Origin: Cercophora sp. LCS_1
Taxonomy: Eukaryota > Ascomycota > Sordariomycetes > Sordariales > Lasiosphaeriaceae
Length of the DNA stretch: 64,000 bases
Reading direction: 5' to 3'
Assembly (NCBI GenBank): GCA_036250225.1
Contig: JAPZLL010000002.1
Coordinates: 124,001-188,000 of the forward strand
Shown piece after piece: positions 44,980 to 55,900 of this stretch (position 1 is the first letter of the stretch; the number at the start of each line of letters is the position of its first letter). A program made the translations under genes and the position numbers. Below the pieces are notes generated by a model, which worked only from the letters and a program-made list of their open reading frames with translations, made no database searches and was not told the DNA's origin.

Positions 44980-45391
44980 CGAGGAAGAGGTCGTGGGGAT
45001 GGGGGGACGTTCTGGAGACGGCAATGGCGGTCAGAAACTGCCATTTCATCCAATTAATCGTGTCAAAGCTTTGTGAGTGGCCGCGGGTGTGTCCGCAGGC
45101 AGAGTACTGGGTTACGAGACCAATGGCCCCGCGCGATGATGGCGAAAGCACGACGACAACTCGAGGTTTTTTCGATGCACAGGAGCTTGGACGTCCTCAG
45201 ATCCAGGAACACTGTGGCTGACTGCTGGCTGCCAAGGCGAACAGGGGTCTAATGTGGCTGGAGGCGGGATGGTTTGCCGGGGCCGGCCCGATCACTGTTT
45301 TCCCGGAGACCCCGCCAAAGCAGAAGTCAATTGGGATGCATGGTGGGGTGCCGGACAGGACACTTCAACCGCAGTTGTCAACACATTTACC
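44980..45391. promoter_or_regulatory. Shared divergent promoter region
   Basis: 412 bp lie between the starts of the 729-residue gene (-) and uroporphyrinogen decarboxylase (+). A CCAAT box (CCAATTAATCG) is at about 45052. No clear TATA box. Regulatory use is inferred from position only. Confidence 0.4.
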
Positions 45392-46698
45392 ATGGAGCAC
45401 TCATTTCCGCCGATGAAAAATGACCTGATTGTCAGGGCCGCGTGGGGTTGGTGATCCTCAATCTCACAATGATTGGTGACAACTTTGAAAACTGACACCG
45501 ACTAGGCCAGACTGTCGAGAGACCGCCCATGTGGGTGATGAGGCAGGGTGAGACGCCATCGCCCTGTTGAGCCGCCCACGCCCGGCACCGCGCTGACGTT
45601 GGCGCAGCTGGCCGCTATCTCCCCGAGTACCACCAGGCCAAGGGAAACCGCGATTTCTTCGAGTGCTGTCGGGACCCCGAGGTCGCCTCCACGCTCACCC
45701 TGCAGCCCATTGAGCGCTATGCCGGCCTTGTTGACGCCGCCATCATCTTCTCCGACATTCTGGTCATTCCCCAGGCCATGGGCATGACGGTCGAGATGGT
45801 CGACAAGAAGGGGCCGCATTTCCCGGAGCCCCTGACAAGCCCAACCGACGGCCAGTATGCCGAGCTGATCAAGCGGGACGTCGATGTCTCCAAGGAGCTT
45901 GACTATGTGTACAAGGCCATCACCCTGACCAGGAAGAAGCTGAACGGCCGTGTGCCGCTGATTGGCTTCTGCGGTGCACCCTGGACGTTGTTTTGCTACA
46001 TGGTGGGCAACAGCAAGCTCTCCAAGGAGTGCAAAACGTGGATATACAAGTACCCGGAGGAGACCAAGGCCCTATTACAGAAGATTACGGAGCTCTGCGT
46101 TGAGTATCTCGCCCTTCAAGTCAAGGCCGGAGCTCAGGTATTCTCTCTGTTCACTCGTGGGAATCATAACTGACCCCTGTAGCTCATCCAAGTGTTCGAG
46201 TCATCGGGCGCCGAGCTGTCCCCATCGTCGTTCAAGCAGTTCTCAGGCCCCTACCTGGCTTATATCGCCAAGAACCTTCCCTTGAAGCTCAAGGAACTCG
46301 GCTTGGACCCCGTGCCGATGATTGTCTTTCCCAAGGGCGCCTGGTACGCCCTGGACGCTTGCTGCGACATGGGCTACAACGTCGTTGGCCTTGATTGGCT
46401 CCATGATCCTGCGGAGGCTGTCAAGATTGTTGGTGACAGGCCCATTGTTCTCCAAGGCAATGCAGACCCCGGCATTCTGTATGGCTCGCACGAGTCCATT
46501 ACGCAGGTAGTGAAGGACATGGTGGGCGGTTTTTGCTGGGCGTCCCGCAAGAAGGGCTGGATCGTCAACCTCGGACACGGTAAGGATCCCCCTGATCGCG
46601 CAAATGTCGATACTAATAAGCTAGGAATCACTCCGTTCGTCAACCCCGAAGACCTGAGGTTCTACTTCCAGGAGATTCACCGTCTGACCAAAGTGTAA
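45392..46698 (+). CDS. hem12: Uroporphyrinogen decarboxylase (haem biosynthesis), 365 residues
   Basis: Exons 45392-45446, 45506-45547, 45608-46137, 46183-46579 and 46625-46698; total 366 codons, the usual family length. The enzyme removes four acetate carboxyls from uroporphyrinogen III to give coproporphyrinogen III in the cytosol. The first signature [16 protein letters not shown] is split by the second intron, inside the Ala codon after [15 protein letters not shown] carries the catalytic Asp, [13 protein letters not shown] is the second signature, [11 protein letters not shown] follows the third intron, and the last splice restores [13 protein letters not shown] with its conserved His. 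The first intron has an unusual GTTGGT donor but gives an exact match to the family ([11 protein letters not shown]). A 42-nt second exon would be missed by many gene finders. Confidence 0.95.
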
Positions 46699-46892
46699 CG
46701 TGGCGTCGGCAGGTAAAACGGGTAGAACGATGGGATGTACAGGGTAAAGGTGTTCAAAAGCATGGGATCTACCTATAGAAGTCTGTTGGGTTAAACCCTC
46801 TCATCCCAACTCAAATCGCTTCGCCGACGGTCGTGAGGTCCAGTATCGCCCTAGCAGCTGTCAGCACATCCCACAACACCCATCACGCATCC

Positions 46893-47977
46893 TTACCATG
46901 AACACGTCCAAGCAACCTTGCCGCCGATGCTCCTGCAAACCGCCTGGCTCTTGTGGTTCGAAACGAGCACATCAGCCGCTCCCCACCCATCATCCCCAAA
47001 ATCCCCAAGATGGTCGCGCATCAGACGGCAAGCAACAGCCTTGGCGAGTCCTCTCCCACGATAATCCTCCTGCAATCATCAGCACCACCCCATCCCGCAA
47101 ACCGAACCAAACCCACCTCAACATGTAGCGTCATCAAAGTTCCATCAAGCCCTACAAACCCATCAGCATCACAATTATCCTTTCCCACCAACCAAACCCA
47201 CCCAAAAAAGCCCAAGCAACAGGCCTCTCCCCAACTCTAACCACCACACTCGGCACCCGGAGCAACGTCTCCCTGTCCACCTGATTAGCCCCTCATCACC
47301 CCAGTGCCCCATCACCAATACCAAACAAGGGCGAGGTAAACGTACTTCTGCCTCGGAATCCTCGTCCTCGCCTTCACAACCTCCAAATCCCCCCGTCTAA
47401 CCCCATCCCACGTCCCCTCTCCAACTCCTAGCCCAAAACCACCCAGTGCCTCAACCCGGAACAACCACTTCCCGCAAAACTCCCACTCCACACCATCCTC
47501 CACAGCAGGCGTCTTGTCCATCCCCACGCCACGGTGTATCAACCGCTGACGAATCACCTCGTTCAAACTCCCTAGTACCATCTTACCATGGCCCACGACG
47601 CAGTTTTGAGTGTCTGTCCCCAGTCTACGTGCACGTTGGAGAATGGCAAGGACTAGATCATCGCAGGTTGATACTTCGGATGCAGGAAGGGAGAGGGTGA
47701 TGCTGTGAGGGTCTATAGTGGATGCGGAGTCTTCGATGGTGCAGTAAAGCCAGCATTCTGTTTCTGGGGAGCGGGACAGGTCGAGGTATGCTGTTGCGAA
47801 ATGGGGTGACCCGGGGATAGTGGCATGGAGGATATGGGTGGTTGGGGTGTATGCGGAGAGGTTGAGGGCGGATTGGAGACGGCGGAGGACGGGGAGGGAG
47901 TAAGGGAGGTGGGAGGTTAGAAGTGTGATGAGGGAGGGTGATGGAAGGGGTGTGTCTTGGAGGGTGATGCCGGACAT
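46893..47977 (-). CDS. GNAT-family N-acetyltransferase, 304 residues
   Basis: Exons (minus) 47977-47346, 47272-47202, 47151-47117 and 47069-46893; introns 73, 50 and 47 nt. The acetyl-CoA-binding motif A is built across splices: GLDGTLMTLHVE (exon 3) then EDYRGRGLAKAVACRL (exon 4), with R-G-R-G-L-A as the pyrophosphate loop. The end, ADVLVSNHKSQAVCRSIGGK followed by VAWTCSW, fits fungal FR47-like acetyltransferases. The first acceptor must be GGACAG rather than the stronger ATCAG eight bases earlier to keep frame. An alternative start at 48040 adds 21 residues. Convergent with hem12, 194 bp apart. Substrate unknown. Confidence 0.85.
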
Positions 47978-48331
47978 TATGGTTTGTGTGTAAGTTTGGT
48001 GTTGCGTAGGTAGGTAGCCTTGCGGATGGCTGCGTGGCATTGGCAGAGGGACGAGGCACGATCAGTCAGCATGCATGGCTATATTATCAACTGAGATAAG
48101 AACGACAAGTCAATTCGCTAATTTGCAGAGTTGACATTCATGGCTGTCCACCAATCATTCCATTCCATGCGACGAACCCCCCTTTTCTTGTGCTCCAACG
48201 CCAAACAAACATGTAACCTGGGTATGATCATAACCAAACATTGTGTCTAGGAAAAAAAAATATTCGAGGGGATATCAAACGAAATCGTGCGATCGCTCAT
48301 TCGAAATGGGAAAAAGGTCGGCATCGTCGCT
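47978..48331. other. Short intergenic spacer
   Basis: Between the start of the acetyltransferase and the stop of the DUF3602 gene. A GTAGGTAGGTAG run at 48006 is typical of Sordariomycete non-coding DNA. Nothing else seen. Confidence 0.5.
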
Positions 48332-48772
48332 TTACTTCTTGCCAAAGAGGAGGTTCCTGCCCTTCTCTGCCCAACCAGGCTGCTTGACGGCATCCTCAAC
48401 AGCAGATGCGCCCTTCTCAAGCTCCTTCTTGGCTGCCTCGGCCTCCTCAGAGCCGGCCTTAAAGACATTGCCGGTACCGCCACGACCGACGTGCGTGGCG
48501 CCCTGGCTCTCGCGACGGACAACACTGTTGGAAGCATGTTAGCTGGGTTGAGGACAGTAGGGCGGACAAGCTTACGGCTCGACGTCCTGGCGCAGCCTCG
48601 TCTCGACGGGGTCGGTGTTCTTAGCCATGTTGCCGCTTCCGCCGCGCCCTGTTGTGACGACCGAGGTCTTGAGGGTCGGTGTCTGGAGATCCTCTGGTTG
48701 GATGGGGATGTTCTTGCTGGCTTCGCGGATGTTGCCAGCGCCACCCCGGCCAGAAGACTGAAGAGCCGACAT
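48332..48772 (-). CDS. DUF3602 / Par32-like protein, 129 residues
   Basis: Exons (minus) 48772-48576 and 48524-48332, with a 51-nt intron (GTAAGC donor, CTAAC branch, CAACAG acceptor). Three copies of the family motif G-R-G-G-x-G-N are present at residues 8-14 (GRGGAGN), 42-48 (GRGGSGN) and 79-85 (GRGGTGN); the third is after the splice. The tail is an Ala/Glu/Lys helix ending LLFGKK. Yeast Par32, of the same family, acts in TORC1-dependent control of ammonium permeases; a similar role here is inference only. The protein is otherwise hydrophilic and probably disordered. Confidence 0.9.
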
Positions 48773-51479
48773 GATGTGTGCGTTGCGGGGGAGTCTGGGG
48801 GTGGGTGGAGCTGTGAGGCTTGTTGAGGAAGAGTTTGGCGGGTAAGGGCAGGCTTGTCTGGAGAGCAGGAAGAAGGAGACAAAAGACTCTGGGGCCAGAC
48901 TATATAGGGCTCGGTGAGAAGACAACGCAACGGAAACGGGAATGGGGAACGGGGAGGCCGTCTGCTGGGCGGCTTTGTGCAACGCACTGGAATGGGGGGG
49001 AGAGAGGTTGCCCAGGAAGCCCAGTTACCTGCCCAGCTTCCCCTAGCGGCGCTCCCAGCTCCCCAAAGGCATCGCTCTGGGCTCGGCAGCCAGCCGCATG
49101 ACCACGCGTCGAAATCATGGGCTGGGAAGACATTTTTTTCTCCAGCCTAGTGATCACACGGAACCCCAGGATTTCCCCTCTTTTTTTTTTTTCCCTGCCT
49201 GGTCAGGTTCTGGGCACTGACATCACCCGGCCTTCCCCTCACTGGGCCCTCTGCCCCTCTTGCAACCAGGCAAATCCTTGGCAAAATAAACGACACACAC
49301 AGAAAAGTCGAAGGGATATTCATCCATCGGAAAGGAGTGAATCCAAGGATCCAATGCATCACTCAATATTTCAATGACTAAAACTCTATTGAAAAGGCTT
49401 TGGGCTTTTTCGCTGACGCCTATAGGGGTTTTTAATACCTGTCCGGGCCGCTTGAAGGGGCATCATCTGGATTCAGTGTGCCGATTATTTTGTCACCAAC
49501 TTGCCAAGGGAGCAACGGCAGCCGAAGCTTGACTGTCTTCTTCGACCTCGGTAACGTAACGCAAACCCCTCTCGTTGGCCACAGCTCTCGATAAACATCA
49601 GCCGCTAGATGGTGTCATTTACCTTGGCATGCCTTGTGTAGTCAGCGATGCTCCATCGGGGGTAATGGCGACGGGGAATCCGGACGACCAGCTTGGGCGT
49701 TGGGGCATGGCGCCTGCCCAGTAGGTAGGTAGCCAGCGGCGTGCCCCGTTGGGCACCGGGTTCTTGCAGATGACGTGACACGGCTAATGGAGAAGAAAAG
49801 GGCCGTGGGCGCATCAGCTTCCAAAGACGGATTTAGGACGATCCGCGAGAAAAAAAAAAAAACTAGATCCCTTCTAGCGTGGCTGCCGTCTGGGGTGCAG
49901 CTTTTTGGCCTTGGGAATTCGGAAATCGGTTTGGTGGACCAGGGTTGTGCGATTCTCTGGGGCCTGGGATCTCAGGGGGTTTCAATTGACTTTTGCGGGA
50001 ACGGCCAACATCATGTATTTTCCCGAATTTTCTCCGTCTTCGACGACAACACTCCCGTTTCCCGTTTCTCTCGCCGCCCGCTGTGGAGTCCCTACCTATC
50101 CAGTCCGTCGGGACACCTTTGACCTCGGCGAGGAGCGCCTGTTGTATGACGGTGTCGGAGAGCGCCTCGTCGCCCTTCCGCATCCTTACCCAGGATGACG
50201 ACTTAGCTCGCCATTCAAGCTGCAAACCACAAGTTCTGACGTGTTCCTCTTTCCAACATTCGTGTCTGTGTCCTTATCAGTTGGGCGCTTGATGTCGGGC
50301 TTCGGTGCTCTCCCGCGTTGCCCAGCCGGTCTTGTTTATGCGAGTGCGACACTCTGACGAGAGCCTTGGGGGTTTCTGGAAGGTGGCGGTGCTGTCCTCT
50401 CCTCTCATACTCTCCGTCACACTCTGAATCTTCTCTCACATTTGACTCTTCTCTGTATCTGTCTTCCTGTTTGCAATGGGTTCAGTCTCTCTACACTCCC
50501 TGTCCCTCTCTCCATCTCTGTCCCGGAACGCTGAGAGACAACATTGATCCATGTGTTTGGCTCGGCGACAATGACTGACAGAGATCCCCAACTACACACA
50601 TATATGGGCGAATACGAGCACCTGCCGACTCCGATTACCTTGCTGGTCCAAAACCTTGCTCGTCAACCCAAGCAAGCGAAGAACAGACCTGGCTTTCTGG
50701 TGACAACTCTTGGCACCCCGAAACCAGGTCTTTCGACCTCCAACACCACGACAATCCGCTTAGTCCTGTGCCCGAGAACCACGGTCAATAGCCGGGATTC
50801 ATCATCCTTCCCAACCACAGATCTGGCCCCTCTGGATCTTGGTACGCACAGTTTCCGAACCACAGATCCCATTTCAAGGGCACCGTACCAACCGCGCGAG
50901 GTGTCTAACGATGTCGGGCTGGAGAGACCACGACGACATATCATCGATTACGGTTTCGATTCAAAGTAGATTCAAAGTAGATACTGGGTGTTCAGCCGAG
51001 CTCACAGTCAATGCGCATGGATCACGACAAACCATGAATTGGATAACAGAGCCCACCAGACGACATGTCCCACAAACTCGGTAGCCGGTAGGCCTGGGAT
51101 GCCGGAGAACCACGCTAGAGTCGACTGCTCAGACTGTAACACGAACCATGGGAATGGTCTGAAATCTGTGTGACTGGCTGCAACCGAATCTCGGAGGTCA
51201 GATCCCATATCGAGTACAGCAGAGCTAACCAAGGCTAGGCTGACAGCAGATGAAGAGATCGTTCCTTATATTTCTAATCGCTGTAGTTACAGAGCACAAA
51301 TCTATCCCACAGCCGGTGCTCCGTCCCGTCGTCAAACCAGCCAGGTATCGTCATCAGATTCTAAACCAAAACCGCTCTGCTTGCCTGTCGTCAAGTGGTG
51401 AATGTTTCTCTCGTGTAGTCGTGGTCCGCAGTGGTAAATACTTCGCCCCTCAAAAATCAAAACTTGAATCCTTTGACTC
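48773..51479. other. Intergenic between the DUF3602 gene and velB
   Basis: Holds copy B of dispersed repeat 2 and homopolymer runs near 49184 (T) and 49852 (A). From 50.3 to 51.0 kb pyrimidine-rich sequence is followed by small frames without support. A 12-base duplication (GATTCAAAGTA) occurs at about 50957. No gene recognised. Confidence 0.5.
49280..49423 (+). repeat. Dispersed repeat family 2, copy B
   Basis: Pairs with 20732-20874 in the same orientation; see that entry for shared blocks. The copy lies 0.5 kb upstream of the DUF3602 start. Confidence 0.65.
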
Positions 51480-52927
51480 TTAGTCGAAATCGTCGTCGTC
51501 GTGAGCCTTGTTACCCTCCTTCCTGATGGGAATCTTGATGCCCTGCGTCGCAAAGCATTTGCTCAGAGGCGTACTTTCGCAAACACCGGGGAACTTCTTG
51601 GCCGAGTACACCTGGAACACATCGCTGAAGACGGATGCGAGCACGGGGGCCTTTCCTTGGTTGATCAAGGGCTGCCCACTCGCCGCCGGAGTCCCGACGT
51701 TGACGAATGAGAAACGCAGACTAGTACCGGTCAGCTTACGCCCGTCACTTGGATGCGGGGAACGTGTTGGTTGGCCTACCGGAAGTTGCCCTCGGTCCTG
51801 ACACTAAGATCTTGCAGCACAAACCAAATGCCGTCCTTGTCCTCTGTGTCGACGAGCCGGAATGCGCTAGCGGCAAGGCTTCCGATCAGGTTCCTCGTAA
51901 ACATGCCTTGTGGTTGACTGCCGCTGATGGATAACCGTTGGGACATGCCAAACTGGGGCTCAAACACTCGCGGCGGCCCAAATCCTGGCGCTTGGGATGG
52001 AAGTTGCGGCATGCCCTGCATGTCTGGACGGAATTCGTTGGTATAGTATTGCCCCGGTGGCCCGTAGCCACCTCCGTTAGCAGCGACATAGCCCCCTATG
52101 ACGCGTTAGATGACGGGCCAGACGGTTCAGCACGAAACTTGCCTTGGTATGCGGGTTGCTGCATGTACGGATTGACCGGTGGCGCAGATGGCTGATACGA
52201 CATGGGCTGGCCGTAGGAGGGTGCGTCGCGACTTGACGGCAAGATGTTGGAGTATGCGGGGGTGGATTGCTCGATGGCGGCGTACGAAGCGGGCGTCGTT
52301 GATGAGATCGAAGGGGTCGCCGTCGTGTGCCTAACCAGATTGACCTCCTTCAAGGCATCTTCCGACCACAGGTCGACGTTCAACACGTACATGGTATGCT
52401 CGATTTCGCTGTTGACCGTCCGGTTAGCATGCCCGCGCTGGCGCAGGGAATGGCCGGCTCCAACACGTACTTGCAGTTGACCTCTTTGCCCGTCTTCTTG
52501 TCTATCACCATGAGCCTGACGCAGGGGGGTGGCGTAATGGGTCTTCGGTCTTTGTCTCCAAATCCGCACATTCTCGCGCGCTGGGGTTGCTGCACCACGA
52601 CGAGCCTACGATAGACCATAATCAGCAGCGTCCGCATACCGGGAAAATGAACCACACTCACTTGTACATCCAGCCATTCTCGTCGTCGCGCGAATACGGT
52701 TCCAAGTTCAGCGCTTGCTGTCGTTGCTGCTCCGCGGTGAGGGGCTGTCGGTCCTGCGACTGCGGCGTCTCGCTCAACGGGCTCTGCTGCGGAGCTGCTG
52801 GCATCTGGATGTTGTCCTGGGGATAGTGCGGTGCTGGCGGCCCCGGCGGCGGCATCGGCGGCAGCGACTGTTGCTGCATCGAGTGTGGAGGGTATGCCGG
52901 CGGATACGGGTATGATGGTTGATGCAT
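51480..52927 (-). CDS. velB: VelB, velvet-domain developmental regulator, 407 residues
   Basis: Exons (minus) 52927-52662, 52605-52471, 52408-52143, 52095-51780 and 51720-51480. The first 88 residues are Pro/Gln-rich. The velvet domain starts in exon 2 (VVVQQPQRARMCGFGDKDRR, then PITPPPCVRL), continues as IEHTMYVLNVDLWSEDA, is interrupted by a long Ser/Pro/Gln/Tyr-rich insertion, which VelB is known for, and resumes at MFTRNLIGSLAASAFRL, DKDGIWFVLQDLSVRTEG and FRLRFSFVNVG, ending with the IKIPIRK segment and an Asp tail. VelB pairs with VeA in the light-regulated velvet complex and with VosA, controlling conidiation, sexual development and secondary metabolism. The third intron (52142-52096) is GC-AG with the donor GCAAGT, CTAAC branch and CATAG acceptor. 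Confidence 0.95.
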
Positions 52928-55900
52928 GGTTGCGACGTCCAGCGCGAGAATGGCGACTTGACTTTAGTATGACGTTTGTGCTTGCGGCTGGTTCAACCTG
53001 GGGCGGGACAGAGGCTGATATAAATATGGCTCGCAGCTTTTGTTTCAACTCTCTCTTGCTGCCAGCGCGTTCGAAACAAGATGCACGAGTGTCTGGAGTT
53101 TGTGATTTGGTTGAGCTTGGAAGGACGTGTTTCCGTTCGCGAAAGCAACGAGGTGTGGCGGGACCCTGCAAGCTGGGAGGTCGCTAAGTTGCTGGGGGTG
53201 GGGATATAAGGGCTGTTCAAAGGGGGCCCAGGCGCCCGAGCTTCTGGCGGGGCAGCGGCGCGCCGGGGTGGTGTACGCCTAAATCAGGAGCGCACTAGGT
53301 AGGGCCCTGTTGGCGATCACGGTGCGGCTTCAATGACCTGCTGCGATGCAGAACGACCCCAGCAGGGTCATGGTAAAAATACATGGCTCAACGGGGCGAA
53401 CTCGATCCACTCTCAACTGCACCGAAACCGATGGCGCTTCCACCGACAGGCACATGTGGAAATATAGGCCATTCCTGGTTTCTACGGGACTTTTTGACGG
53501 TACATTGCGCTAGCGTCAGTCTTGGGCCACCGCGGCCGAGCCGTCATGTGCAATCCGTACTGTGCATCCCGTCCCAGGAATCCTTGAGATAGGTCACGAC
53601 GACCTAGCCCGCCGCCGCCCATGGATGCGGGGGCAAACACTCTCGGAGGACCTCCAGCATCGAACTGCTGGAATGGACACTTGGCGTCCCTTCAGCCGCA
53701 ACCATAGCACCGCAACATAACACGCTGTAAAAGTATTCATCTCGACTCGCAGCTCATGAATCTCTTATTTTTAGCGTATCTTGGTAACGTCCCTGATCCA
53801 CCCCGCGAAGCTTCCGTCCCATCCGTCCGCTGTCTGTGTCCGTGAGCGAGATGCAGGTCGACGTCTGCAGACGGGATCGAGGACCTTCCGTCTGTGTTGG
53901 AGCTCGGCTCGCAGCCGTCAGCTTCAGGACAGCTCCTGATCCTGGGCGCCGGGCAGGGAACGGAAGCCGGAGAGGCTGGAGGATTGACAGGAGCGGCGGC
54001 GAACGCCGTGCCGCAGTATGGTCAATGATCGCCCATCATCAGCAGAGATGCTTCCGAATTGGGGTGCTTTTGCGACTCGCCCCAAGCTGAGCGTCACCAT
54101 CAAGGAAGCTCACGGACGCGATGATTGCTTCTCTGCACTGTGCAGCAGCGTGGAATGGCGGGCGGGAGGACAGTGCGGTCGTGGGGAACGAGATGACCTG
54201 GATTCGCTGAAAGCTATCCCGACCGAAGCAGTCCTGAGTCTGTGTGCCTGTGTGCTCCCGCGACAAGGGGGGCCCCAGGGCGATTTACCAGGCTCCAGCC
54301 AATGCATCCACCGCGTGAAGCAGGGGGCGTGTGCAGAACAAGCGACGGGAGCTCTCAGAACTGCTTCTCTGATGCTGATGCTGCCGCACTGCATATGGTT
54401 CCAAAGCCGCGGCTTCCTTGCAGGGCAGGCGACCACCTCGCGCCCAATTGGGATATGCCAAACTGTGCCTCAGACTTCGTCACCCCAAATCAGTGGTGGG
54501 GCGAGTGTCAGTGTCTGTTCTCCAATGCTTGTGCTGACCGATGCGAGCAGACGAACTGCTCCGTGGACCACGGTGGAGCGCCCGTTACAACAGACCTACG
54601 TCACCCCGTGGTGTACCTTGCAGTTCCCCAGTCGGCCGTCGACGCCGGTGCCAGCCTGGTCCGCGCCGTAACACGGCCACGACACGTCGGCGATAGTCTG
54701 CCCCTCTGCGGCTCGACGGGCAGTTGCGAAAAGGGTGGGCGCCCACCCCACCCGGACGGGCAGAGTCACAAGATGGTGGTGGATTTATATTTCGCAATTT
54801 GGCTCCCGTCCGAAATCCCTGACTGTCACATATCTCGGCGGATGCCCGAGGCAGGTCCTATGGCTCCTGGTTCTGTTGCTGCCGTTTGTCCAGCCCCGTC
54901 GCCTGCCGTCACACCTTCTGCTCTGGGGGTGCCGTGACAGCGAGGGTGGGTGCCTCCCACGCCTCGTACGCCTCGGGGAAATCCAAGAGGCGTCTCACAA
55001 CCTCCAACTCTGAGGCGCCCGTCTCCAATGCAAAGGTCGATCCGCACCGAGTCGAATGCTGCGACGGCACAGCGCAGTGAGACCGGATCTCTGGGAGCGT
55101 TCCCATTCGATTATCGCACGAGGCCAGCCAAGCCGATTGAGGAGCAAAACCGGACCACGATGGCCTGAACGTCCACCGAGCCCCCCTCCTCACAAGATCC
55201 CTGCCGCTGAGGCTATAACTCGTGTAACGGCGAGCTTTGCACCCCGCCATGTCCAATCACCCTCGAAGCATTGCAGGCCGTTCATCTGCACCGACATGTC
55301 AGGAGTCACGCTCACAGTCGGGGCCCGGAGGAGACCGCTCATGCCCCGACAAAGTTCCCCTCGCGGCCTCATCGACTTGTCGAATTGCCATCGCGAAGAC
55401 TTCCAAGAATAGCAAGTCGGATGTCCCGTGACCACGAGGCCGTCTCCAGCCGCGAAGCCCAGGTTCCTTTCCGCGTTTGCCCTGGCAGTAATCTCGTCAG
55501 CTCCGGAGCGGGAGGCCTGGGAGCTTGGACGTAGCATCCCCGCAAATTGACATGACTCTTTTTTACATCAACAACTGGGCGCCACATGTCTTGCAGCCAG
55601 TCGAAGGACACAATTCCGCACCGGGGGGCGACGGGTGGTCCCCGCCCGCCGAGCCCACGGTCCACGGCAGTCCAGGACAGTGTGCAAAGGCTGTGAGTGG
55701 CGTCAGGGGTCAACCCCCAGTCCCCACTGGCTGACAGCGGCTGCAGTCCGCTGCACAACAGAGTCGCCAGCCTTCTCAGCTCGTGGCCAGGCAAGCCAGG
55801 GTCGATGGCGTGGGACTAGCACGGACCAAATTCAGGGTTGGTGAGACTCGTTCGCCAAGCTCCAGAACCCCTCGATGATCGCCAAGCGCAGTCGGAGACA

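Noticed and set aside
46945..46965. GGTTCGAAA motif like a tRNA B box
   Set aside because: It lies inside the acetyltransferase coding exon and no A box or cloverleaf arms surround it.
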